Shown piece by piece: positions 5,875 to 12,059 of a stretch of 14,415 nt of DNA. The notes beneath the pieces were generated by a model. The model did no database searches and was not told the DNA's origin. It saw only the letters and a program-made list of their open reading frames with translations. This DNA is from Bacteroidetes bacterium HGW-Bacteroidetes-12 (lineage in GTDB: Bacteria; Bacteroidota; Bacteroidia; Flavobacteriales_E; Vicingaceae), in the NCBI GenBank assembly GCA_002841035.1, contig PHDR01000025.1, forward strand, positions 1 to 14,415, written 5' to 3'. Each line of letters begins with the position of its first letter. Within the stretch, counting starts at the first letter, position 1. Made by a program: the position numbers and the translations under genes.

Positions 5875-6912
5875 TTTAATTAAACATTTATCTCTCATTG
5901 CATAAATTCGTTCTATTATTTCTACCACTTTTAGCCCTTCTAAGGCATTTGTGGTTGCGGTTGTTCTTCCCTTTAAGGTGTCAATAACATTTTCAATAAT
6001 GTAGTGATGGTTGGCTGCAGAACCTTTGTAAGGTCCATAATCGTTGGGTGGATTGGCTGCTGCTAATTTGGGCATTTTATAACCATCAATATTACAAATT
6101 TCTACTTCGTTCATGTATTGTCCACCAATTTTAACACTTCCTTTTTCGCCAATAATGGTAATGCTACTTTCTAAATTTTGGGTGGCAATTGCTGTTGAAT
6201 AATTTAAGCAACCCATGCCGCCATTAATAAAATCGAAACTTACAAAGCCCGAATCTTCAAAATCGGTTGAATGTTGATGTGTGAAATCATTAAATTTTGC
6301 TTGAATGTTGGTTATATCACCAAACAACCAATACATAATATCAATAAAGTGAGAAAATTGAGTAAAAAGTGTTCCTCCATCTAAATCTTGAGTGCCTTTC
6401 CAACTGCCTTTTTTATAATACCGGTCATCTCTGTTCCAATAGCAATTGAGCTGAACCATAAAGATTTTTCCTAATACTTCGGTATCAATAATTTCTTTTA
6501 TCCAAACAGAAGGCGGAGAGTATCGATTTTGCATTACACAAAAGAAATTTTTAGAAACTTGTAGGGCTTTAAAAATTACGGTTTCGCATTGAAGTTTAGT
6601 TAATCCCATAGGTTTTTCGCAAACTACATGGTGTTTTTTTTCGAGGGCTTTTATGGCGTGTTCGGCATGAAGTCCATTTGGAGTGCAAATGGTTACAACA
6701 TCAAGTTGAATATCAGAATTGAGTAAGTCATCAATAGTATTAAAAAAAGGGATAGAAGCGTATTTTTCTAAGCCTAATTCGTTTTTGTTTCCTGTGTCGG
6801 AAAGAGCAACTAACTCAGCCTCATTATTTCCAAGTATCATTTCGGCATGGCGTTTACCAATATGACCGCAACCTACAACTGCAAATTTTATTTTTTTATT
6901 TTTTGGTATCAT
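5872..6912 (-). CDS. wbpB: Gfo/Idh/MocA-family oxidoreductase, WbpB/WlbA-like UDP-GlcNAcA 3-dehydrogenase
   Basis: A 346-residue NAD(P)-dependent oxidoreductase. The N-terminal Rossmann fold begins KFAVVGCGHIGKRHAE (GxGxxG at 14-19), then VTICTPNGLHAEHAIKAL and the family motif CEKPMG with Lys100. The C-terminal substrate domain carries NCYWNRDDRYYKKGSWKGTQDLDGGTLFTQFSHFID, closely matching the WbpB/WlbA pattern that ends in a conserved His (His188 here). These enzymes oxidise C3 of UDP-GlcNAcA before transamination. The wbpD-like gene lies immediately upstream with a 34-base spacer, strongly supporting the assignment. The expected aminotransferase gene (wbpE) is not in the window. Other Gfo/Idh/MocA sugar dehydrogenases remain possible, but the paired context makes them less likely. 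The stop codon lies in an octamer repeat. Confidence 0.85.
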   Translation of the reverse strand: MIPKNKKIKFAVVGCGHIGKRHAEMILGNNEAELVALSDTGNKNELGLEKYASIPFFNTIDDLLNSDIQLDVVTICTPNGLHAEHAIKALEKKHHVVCEKPMGLTKLQCETVIFKALQVSKNFFCVMQNRYSPPSVWIKEIIDTEVLGKIFMVQLNCYWNRDDRYYKKGSWKGTQDLDGGTLFTQFSHFIDIMYWLFGDITNIQAKFNDFTHQHSTDFEDSGFVSFDFINGGMGCLNYSTAIATQNLESSITIIGEKGSVKIGGQYMNEVEICNIDGYKMPKLAAANPPNDYGPYKGSAANHHYIIENVIDTLKGRTTATTNALEGLKVVEIIERIYAMRDKCLIK

Positions 6913-6926
6913 ACTTTCTTTTCTGG

Positions 6927-6946
6927 CAAGGAGTCATGCTCCCTTG
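6927..6946. other. Small hairpin in the wbpD-wbpB spacer
   Basis: CAAGGAG (6927-6933) can pair with CTCCCTTG (6939-6946) with one bulged base around a 5-base loop. It occupies most of the 34-base gap between the two genes, starts right after the wbpD stop and lies about 14 bases before the WbpB-like start codon, so it could affect translation or mRNA processing. No T-run follows it, so it is not an obvious terminator. Confidence 0.35.
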
Positions 6947-7531
6947 TTAAATTTTTTGTTGTAGTTTAATTACTAAATTATCTTCTAATTTATATTTTTC
7001 ATTACTTTCTTTACATATTGCATTTCCAGCAGCGTCAAAAACCAATCTGTGTCCGTATTCGCTAACCCAACCAATTTGTTTAGCTGGATTGCCCACCCAC
7101 AACGAATAAGCAGGAATGTTTTTAGTTACCACAGCTCCTGCACCTATAAAAGCATACGCTCCAATATCATGTCCACAAACTATGGTAGCATTTGCTCCAA
7201 TTGAAGCTCCTTCGCCAACGTGTGTTTTTAGGTATTCATCTTTTCTGATTATAGCACTTCTTGGATTGATAACATTGGTAAAAACCATAGAAGGACCTAA
7301 AAAAACATCATCATCGCAAGTTACTCCAGTATAAATAGATACATTGTTTTGCACTTTTACATTGTTGCCCAAAACAACCTCTGGAGAAATTACCACATTT
7401 TGACCAATGTTGCAATTTTCACCAAGCACACAATTAGACATAATATGGGAGAAATGCCATATTTTAGTGCCTTTTCCAATTTGGCAATGAGCATCTATTA
7501 TGGCTGTTTCATGAGCAAAAAAATCTTTCAT
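6947..7531 (-). CDS. wbpD: WbpD/WlbB-like UDP-GlcNAc3NA N-acetyltransferase (left-handed beta-helix)
   Basis: A 194-residue hexapeptide-repeat acyltransferase that uses acetyl-CoA to acetylate the 3-amino group of UDP-2-acetamido-3-amino-2,3-dideoxyglucuronate. The N-terminus FFAHETAIIDAHCQIGKGTKIWHFSHI and the repeats GENCNIGQNVVI, GNNVKVQNNVSI, GEGASIGANATI, GAYAFIGAGAVV form the beta-helix coils. The C-terminal signature YSLWVGNPAKQIGWVSEYGHRL is characteristic of WbpD/WlbB. Length agrees with the family. The UXS gene stops only 8 bases upstream and the wbpB-like gene follows after 34 bases, so the three form a tight unit without the repeats that separate other genes here. No other function fits the conserved C-terminus as well. 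Confidence 0.92.
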   Translation of the reverse strand: MKDFFAHETAIIDAHCQIGKGTKIWHFSHIMSNCVLGENCNIGQNVVISPEVVLGNNVKVQNNVSIYTGVTCDDDVFLGPSMVFTNVINPRSAIIRKDEYLKTHVGEGASIGANATIVCGHDIGAYAFIGAGAVVTKNIPAYSLWVGNPAKQIGWVSEYGHRLVFDAAGNAICKESNEKYKLEDNLVIKLQQKI

Positions 7532-7539
7532 GGGTAATT

Positions 7540-8535
7540 TTATTTTTTTATATAGCTATTAAAATCCTTATGTTCAATTTTATTTAATTCATTTTTAGGT
7601 AAATTTTTAAAGTATTCATAGGTAATTTTAACTCCTTCAGCTCTACTTATTTTTGGTTCCCAGCCTAAAATTTTTCTTGCTTTATCAATGTTTGGTTGGC
7701 GTTGCATGGGGTCATCTTTGGGTAAATCCTTATAAATAATTTTTTGAGACGTTCCTGTTAGTTTTATTATTTCTTCGGCAAATTGAAGTATGGTAATTTC
7801 GTCAGGGTTTCCAATATTTACAGGTTCGGCATAGTCGCTAAATAATAAACGATAAATTCCATCAATTAAATCATCAACATAGCAAAACGAACGGGTTTGA
7901 TTCCCTTTACCAAAAACGGTTAAATCCTCGCCACGCAATGCTTGACCGATAAAAGCAGGCAAAACTCGTCCGTCATTTAATCGCATACGTGGTCCATAGG
8001 TATTAAAAATACGAACTATTCTTGTTTCTACACCATGATAGCGATGGTATGCCATAGTTATTGCTTCCTGAAAGCGTTTTGCCTCATCATAAACTCCTCT
8101 TGGTCCAATTGGATTTACGTTTCCATAATATTCTTCTGTTTGTGGATGAACTAAAGGATCTCCATACACTTCAGATGTTGATGCTATTAACATTCGAGCG
8201 TTTTTTGCTTTGGCTAATCCTAATAAATTATGAGTACCTAAGCTGCCCACTTTTAGGGTTTGAATGGGAATTTTTAGATAGTCGATAGGTGATGCAGGTG
8301 ATGCAAAATGGAGAATATAATCTAATTTTCCTGGAACATGTACATAGTTTGAAACGTCATGATGATAAAACTCAAAATTTTCAAGAGGAAATAGGTGTTC
8401 AATATTTTTTAAATCGCCAGTAATTAGGTTATCCATACCAATAACATGGAAACCTTCTTTAATAAATCTATCGCACAGATGAGAACCTAAAAATCCTGCA
8501 GCACCTGTAATTAAAACGGTTTTTTTTGAGTTCAT
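7540..8535 (-). CDS. uxs: UDP-glucuronate decarboxylase (UDP-xylose synthase)
   Basis: A 331-residue extended SDR enzyme that decarboxylates UDP-glucuronate to UDP-xylose. It has the NAD motif GAAGFLGSH (11-19) and the UXS hallmark HFASPASPIDYLKIPIQTLK (76-95). STSEVYGDPLVHPQ follows (Thr120 to Glu122 region), then NPIGPRGVYDEAKR with catalytic Tyr149 and Lys153, FNTYGPRMRLNDGRVLPAFI, and QTRSFCYVDDLIDG. The length is that of the soluble bacterial and cytosolic plant enzymes, with no membrane anchor. Its substrate requires UDP-glucose 6-dehydrogenase, which is not seen here unless the TviB-like enzyme is more promiscuous than its motifs suggest. The start codon is preceded by a long 9-mer array. 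It is the first gene of the tight uxs-wbpD-wbpB trio. Confidence 0.95.
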   Translation of the reverse strand: MNSKKTVLITGAAGFLGSHLCDRFIKEGFHVIGMDNLITGDLKNIEHLFPLENFEFYHHDVSNYVHVPGKLDYILHFASPASPIDYLKIPIQTLKVGSLGTHNLLGLAKAKNARMLIASTSEVYGDPLVHPQTEEYYGNVNPIGPRGVYDEAKRFQEAITMAYHRYHGVETRIVRIFNTYGPRMRLNDGRVLPAFIGQALRGEDLTVFGKGNQTRSFCYVDDLIDGIYRLLFSDYAEPVNIGNPDEITILQFAEEIIKLTGTSQKIIYKDLPKDDPMQRQPNIDKARKILGWEPKISRAEGVKITYEYFKNLPKNELNKIEHKDFNSYIKK

Positions 8536-8543
8536 AGAGTTGG

Positions 8544-8639
8544 TAAAGTTAAAAGTTTATAAAGTTTATAAAGTTTATAAAGTTTATAAAGTTTATAAAG
8601 TTTATAAAGTTTAGGAGTTTAGAAGTCATCTACACATTT
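8544..8639. repeat. Six perfect 9-bp repeats between the NlpC/P60 and UXS genes
   Basis: TTTATAAAG is repeated six times without error at 8556-8609, with partial copies on both sides (TAAAGTTAAAAG at 8544-8555 and TTTAGGAG at 8610-8617). This is the purest array in the window and ends about 20 bases upstream of the UXS start codon. At the other end ATCT plus ACACATTT (8628-8639) repeats the octamer motif seen after other stop codons and includes the stop codon of the peptidase gene (8630-8632). Confidence 0.9.
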
Positions 8640-9421
8640 TCTATTATTTGTTTTATCAAACGTAATTTATGCGAATACCTATTTGTTTCAGCATTAAAAA
8701 TGCCTTGATGATCTATTTTATCGATACGCACTTTTCCAGATGCATGGATTATTTTGTTATCGCCAAGCATAATTCCTACGTGAATTATTTTCCCTTCATC
8801 GTTATCAAAAAAAGCTAAATCGCCACTTTTTGATTCTTCAATAAAACTCAAGGTTTGCCCTATTTTAGCTTGTTGGTAGGCATCTCGTGGGAGTTTAATA
8901 CCGATAAGCTTGTAAATAATTTGGGTAAACCCAGAGCAATCAATACCAAATGGAGAACGACCTCCCCATAAATAAGGTGTATTTAAAAACAGAAAAGCAT
9001 TTTCGGCAATACTGTTTTTATCTGGCGAAAACGTGTTGTCATTTTTTATGCCATCAAAATCAAATTCAACACCATTTAGTATTATTTTTTCATCGGTAAA
9101 ATTGGGTAAGGAGCTACCGAGAACTATAGGCATTAAATAATTTGTGTTTTTATTTTTTAAAAGACTAAGAACTTCAGAGGTAACATATTTGGTGTTGTTA
9201 TTTATAGATTCAAATTCTTCATTAGTAATTTCAGTACTTTGTTTATCATCTATCCAACATTCGTAATTATCAAAAGTGGTTTTAATTTTTTTCCATCCTT
9301 TTCTGTTTTCTTCATAAATGGAGTAGGTTTCTCCAAACAGCAACTGGGTAACCATTTCACTTTTGTCGGAAGGCTCAGCACGAGCGGGAACAACACTAAG
9401 GCAGCAAACACCAAATTTCAT
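8630..9421 (-). CDS. SH3 domain plus NlpC/P60 (C40) cysteine peptidase
   Basis: A 263-residue probable peptidoglycan hydrolase that would cleave stem-peptide bonds such as D-Glu to diamino acid. The N-terminus GVCCLSVVPARAEPSDKSEMVTQLLFGE followed by WKKI and CWID (about 4-60) is a bacterial SH3 domain. Residues 61-130 form a linker or second SH3-like region. The catalytic NlpC/P60 domain (about 137-258) shows TPYLWGGRSPFGIDCSGFTQ with Cys162, HVGIMLG with His214, and IIHASG with His226 as third polar residue. No signal peptide or lipobox is visible, a point shared by similar proteins of Bacteroidota, so export is uncertain. It is unrelated to sugar synthesis and may be linked only by position. 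The stop codon falls inside a repeat. Confidence 0.9.
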   Translation of the reverse strand: MKFGVCCLSVVPARAEPSDKSEMVTQLLFGETYSIYEENRKGWKKIKTTFDNYECWIDDKQSTEITNEEFESINNNTKYVTSEVLSLLKNKNTNYLMPIVLGSSLPNFTDEKIILNGVEFDFDGIKNDNTFSPDKNSIAENAFLFLNTPYLWGGRSPFGIDCSGFTQIIYKLIGIKLPRDAYQQAKIGQTLSFIEESKSGDLAFFDNDEGKIIHVGIMLGDNKIIHASGKVRIDKIDHQGIFNAETNRYSHKLRLIKQIIENV

Positions 9422-9440
9422 TTTTAAATTATTGGTTCAT

Positions 9441-9531
9441 AAAGTTTACAAAGTTAAAAGTTAAAAGTCTGAAAGTCTGAAAGTCAAAAGTTTATAAGGC
9501 TACTAACAACCAACAACTAACAACTAACAAC
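9441..9531. repeat. Repeat module between the thiolase and NlpC/P60 genes
   Basis: Near the peptidase start come units that all begin AAAGT: AAAGTTTAC (9441-9449), AAAGTTA twice (9450-9463), AAAGTCTG twice (9464-9479), AAAGTCA (9480-9486) and AAAGTTTATAAGG. Near the thiolase stop, four heptamers TAACAAC, CAACAAC, TAACAAC, TAACAAC fill 9504-9531; the last base overlaps the stop codon (9531-9533). The stop-proximal unit differs from the ACACATnn type used in other gaps, while the start-proximal type is the same. Confidence 0.8.
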
Positions 9532-10712
9532 TAACTCAACACATTTTCAATAACTATTGCAGAAGCACCACCTCCACCATTACAAATGGCTGCTGCACCT
9601 AATTTTCCGTTGTTTTGTTTTAATACATTGATAAGTGTTACCACTATTCTTGATCCAGAATTTCCAAGTGGATGCCCTAATGAAACAGCACCTCCATTTA
9701 CATCTACTTTTTCTGGATTTAAACCTAATTCTTTGGCGTTTGCTAAACCAACAACAGCAAAAGCTTGGTTTAGTTCCCAATAATCAATATCAGCAATAGA
9801 AAGGTTGGCTTTTTTTAGTGCTTTTGGCACAGCCAAAGAAGGAGAGGTTGTAAACCATTCAGAGTCTTGGGCAGCATCGGCATAACTTACAATTTTTGCT
9901 AATGGTTTTAAGCCTAAACTGTCCATTTTTTCTTTACTCATTAAAATAAGTGCAGACGCTCCATCATTTAATGTGGAAGCATTGGCGGCAGTTACAGAAC
10001 CATCTTTGTCAAAAGCGGGTCGTAAGGTTGGAATTTTATCTAAAAACACATTTTTATATTCTTCATCTTGATTAACTAAAATAGGGTCTCCTTTACGTTG
10101 AGGCACTGAAACAGGAACAATTTCATCGTTGAATTTTCCTGCATCCCAAGCTGCTTTTGAACGGTTGTAAGAAGTAATGGCAAAATTATCTTGGTCTTCT
10201 CTGGAAAAGCTTTTTTCGGTAGCACATGTTTCGGCACAATTGCCCATGTGTTTGTTTGTATAAACATCCCACAAACCGTCTCTAACCATACCATCAACCA
10301 TAGTTACATTACCTAGTTTTACTCCGCTTCTAGCATCATAATAATGAGGCACCATGCTCATGTTTTCCATTCCGCCAGCAACTACACAATCATTATCGCC
10401 TGCCATTATGGTTTGAGCTCCTAACGAAATAGCTTTCATTCCTGAAGCACAAACTTTGTTAATGGTGGTGCATGGTGTGTTTTTGTTTAAGCCTGCTGCT
10501 AAAGCTGCCTGACGGGCTGGAGCTTGACCAAGATTGGCTTGCAATACGTTGCCCATAAAAACTTCGGTTACATGCTCTGGAGCTAAATTAATTTTTTTTA
10601 ATGCTCCACTTATTGCTGCTGCACCTAATTGAGTTGCTGGTACGGTTGATAAACTTCCTAAAAAACTTCCTATAGGTGTTCTAACGGCTGCTACTATATA
10701 TACTTCTTTCAT
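9531..10712 (-). CDS. Acetyl-CoA C-acyltransferase (thiolase)
   Basis: A 393-residue thiolase that condenses or cleaves acyl-CoA units, for example 2 acetyl-CoA to acetoacetyl-CoA. The nucleophile Cys88 lies in INKVCASGMKA, the second site is ELNQAFAVVG, the catalytic His lies in GGAVSLGHPLGNSGSR, and the C-terminal Cys lies in AICNGGGGASAIVIE. Length is standard. ELNQAFA has Gln where many relatives have Glu; the adjacent Asn is kept. Whether it serves beta-oxidation, ketone-body use or biosynthesis cannot be told, as no partner dehydrogenase or hydratase is nearby. The leading gap is 156 bases with a possible promoter; the trailing gap is repeat-filled. The ATG start is clear. Confidence 0.95.
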   Translation of the reverse strand: MKEVYIVAAVRTPIGSFLGSLSTVPATQLGAAAISGALKKINLAPEHVTEVFMGNVLQANLGQAPARQAALAAGLNKNTPCTTINKVCASGMKAISLGAQTIMAGDNDCVVAGGMENMSMVPHYYDARSGVKLGNVTMVDGMVRDGLWDVYTNKHMGNCAETCATEKSFSREDQDNFAITSYNRSKAAWDAGKFNDEIVPVSVPQRKGDPILVNQDEEYKNVFLDKIPTLRPAFDKDGSVTAANASTLNDGASALILMSKEKMDSLGLKPLAKIVSYADAAQDSEWFTTSPSLAVPKALKKANLSIADIDYWELNQAFAVVGLANAKELGLNPEKVDVNGGAVSLGHPLGNSGSRIVVTLINVLKQNNGKLGAAAICNGGGGASAIVIENVLS

Positions 10713-10773
10713 TTTTGTATGATTTTGATGATTATTTTATTACTCCACGAAATTAGTTTTTTTTAATTAAAAC

Positions 10774-10781
10774 CAAAGGTA
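10774..10781 (-). promoter_or_regulatory. Candidate -7 element of the thiolase gene
   Basis: TACCTTTG on the minus strand fits the Bacteroidota -7 consensus TAnnTTTG and would give a leader of roughly 55-60 bases. The 156-base region 10713-10868 has no gene and is strongly A/T-biased, with runs of T and A. A clear TTTG at -33 is missing at the usual spacing. Confidence 0.3.
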
Positions 10782-10868
10782 AATTAACCCAAATTTAGTA
10801 AGTAAAAAAAGGTGTGATTTTTTTTATAAGGGAAAGATAAAATATGGTATTGCGATAATTTTTTAAAT

Positions 10869-11219
10869 TTAAGTATCGCCTTTAGTTTTTCCTTTGGTGG
10901 TTTTTACTTTAACTCTTACTTTTTTGTTGTGTTTGTCTCGTTTTTTTTGAGCTTCTTTTTTCTTTTTATCTAATTCTTGTTGCTCTTTTTTTGCAGCTTT
11001 TTTAGGGTTGGTATCGTATTTACTTAATTTATCATAATCTTGTTTGAGTTGAACACTCATCGGTTTGTTCTTTCTTGTGCCTGTATCGTAATGTCCTTTT
11101 TTCTTATTAGTTGTATTTCGTCCTTTAAACATGGTAGATTGGTCTAATCCTTTTGGGTTGCAACCCAAAGCAAAAACGATAATGAGTGATAAAAATAAAG
11201 ATTGAATGAGTTTTGACAT
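10869..11219 (-). CDS. Small lysine-rich putative lipoprotein
   Basis: A 116-residue protein of unknown function. The N-terminus MSKLIQSLFLSLIIVFALGC is a short positively charged start, a hydrophobic stretch and a lipobox-like end with Cys20 after Ala-Leu-Gly; the Ala at -3 is less usual than Leu, so the lipoprotein call is likely but not certain. After the cysteine the protein is polar and very rich in Lys. From about residue 72 to the end it is a charged, coil-like run (KKAAKKEQQELDKKKKEAQ and then KVRVKVKTTKGKTKG). No enzyme motif is seen. It sits between the SCO1-like gene and the thiolase, without overlap with either. It could be an envelope-attached basic protein; I do not recognise a named family. 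Confidence 0.75.
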   Translation of the reverse strand: MSKLIQSLFLSLIIVFALGCNPKGLDQSTMFKGRNTTNKKKGHYDTGTRKNKPMSVQLKQDYDKLSKYDTNPKKAAKKEQQELDKKKKEAQKKRDKHNKKVRVKVKTTKGKTKGDT

Positions 11220-11251
11220 AGTGATTATAAATTACAGATTTACAAATTTAG

Positions 11252-11303
11252 AGATTTCTTCACTTCATCCCGAAAGCTTTCGGGATTTCGTTCGGAATGA
11301 CGC
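11252..11303. repeat. Dispersed-type palindromic repeat between the SCO1 and lipoprotein genes
   Basis: The core 11267-11286 is a perfect 20-base palindrome whose two arms are ATCCCGAAAG and its complement. It is flanked by AGATTTCTTCACTTC on one side and TTCGTTCGGAATGACG on the other. The whole resembles the CGTCATTC...GAAG family of intergenic repeats that I recall as common in Bacteroidota genomes. It stands downstream of the SCO1-like stop (11317) and may also end or stabilise its transcript, although no T-run follows. Confidence 0.65.
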
Positions 11304-11316
11304 TAATTACTAATAC

Positions 11317-11961
11317 CTATTTACTTTTTAATAACGTATAAATATCTTTAATTAGTCTGTCCACATCTTTTTCGGAAGTTCCATCATAAAAACCTCTTAA
11401 CCTTTTTTCTTTATCTACTAACACAAAATTTTCTGTGTGAATGAAATCTTCAATTCCACCATCGCCTTCTGTTATGGCTGCAAAATAAGTTTTTCTGGCA
11501 AGGTCATAAATGTGTTCTTTTTTTCCAGTTACAAATTTCCATTTTTTTGCATCAACAGCTAATTTATCTGCATATTCTTTCAACACAGGAACAGAATCTT
11601 CAACGGGCATTACTGTGTGTGAAAGTAATAATAAGTTGTCATTTTCTTTAAATTCTTCATAAACTCGCTGCATTTGTTTGGTCATTTTTGGGCAAATAGT
11701 AGGGCAGGTTACGAAGAAAAAATCGGTTACATAAATTTTATTTTTAAAATTTAATTCAGTGATTGTGTTGCCTTCTTGATCAACCAAATTAAACGCTCCA
11801 ACTCGGTGATTTTTGGAAACATCTTGAACAGATTCGTCAACCAATTTTGGGTTTATGTCTGATGGGTTATATATTTTTAGTGGTTTTGGCTGAATGAGCA
11901 TATAATAGGCAATAAAAACACCTATGATAACAACAATAATAGCAGGAATAATTCTTTTCAA
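11317..11961 (-). CDS. SCO1/SenC-family copper-binding thioredoxin-fold protein
   Basis: A 214-residue membrane-anchored protein. Residues 2-23 form a hydrophobic N-terminal anchor (RIIPAIIVVIIGVFIAYYML). The rest is a periplasmic thioredoxin fold with the SCO copper site: Cys86 and Cys90 in FFFVTCPTICPKM, and the distal ligand His175 in DFIHTENFVLVD. These proteins deliver copper to the CuA centre of cytochrome c oxidase or act in thiol redox control. The start is TTG at 11959-11961: an in-frame TAA lies two codons upstream and the first internal ATG would remove most of the anchor. It follows the TlpA-like gene after 98 bases, and both are envelope thioredoxin-fold proteins. No cytochrome oxidase gene is visible. 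Confidence 0.92.
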   Translation of the reverse strand: MKRIIPAIIVVIIGVFIAYYMLIQPKPLKIYNPSDINPKLVDESVQDVSKNHRVGAFNLVDQEGNTITELNFKNKIYVTDFFFVTCPTICPKMTKQMQRVYEEFKENDNLLLLSHTVMPVEDSVPVLKEYADKLAVDAKKWKFVTGKKEHIYDLARKTYFAAITEGDGGIEDFIHTENFVLVDKEKRLRGFYDGTSEKDVDRLIKDIYTLLKSK

Positions 11962-12022
11962 GGCTTAGTTAATTTATGGGTTTAGGAGATTTTCACATTT
12001 CACATTTCGTTCATCTACGTAG

Positions 12023-12039
12023 CCCTCCCTTCGGGAGGG
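12023..12039. repeat. GC-rich hairpin after the TlpA-like gene
   Basis: CCCTCCC (12023-12029) and GGGAGGG (12033-12039) form a perfect 7-bp stem with a 3-base loop, a sharp GC island in an AT-rich window. It begins 21 bases past the stop of the TlpA-like gene. The flanking GTAG and TTGGATGGG resemble a dispersed repeat seen in Bacteroidota. No T-run follows on the minus strand, so it is not a textbook intrinsic terminator. Next to it, 11990-12004 has CACATTT-type heptamers. Confidence 0.6.
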
Positions 12040-12059
12040 TTGGATGGGATTCACCTTTC

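Noticed and set aside
8544..8617. Replication origin iterons
   Set aside because: The 9-mers are tandem, but there is no initiator gene, no DnaA box cluster and similar arrays occur between other genes.
9239..9427. Plus-strand reading frame opposite the start of the NlpC/P60 gene
   Set aside because: It is antisense to the SH3 domain coding region and shows no independent evidence.
10076..10297. Second minus-strand reading frame inside the thiolase gene
   Set aside because: It is an out-of-frame shadow; the thiolase frame carries all the family motifs and shows no frameshift.
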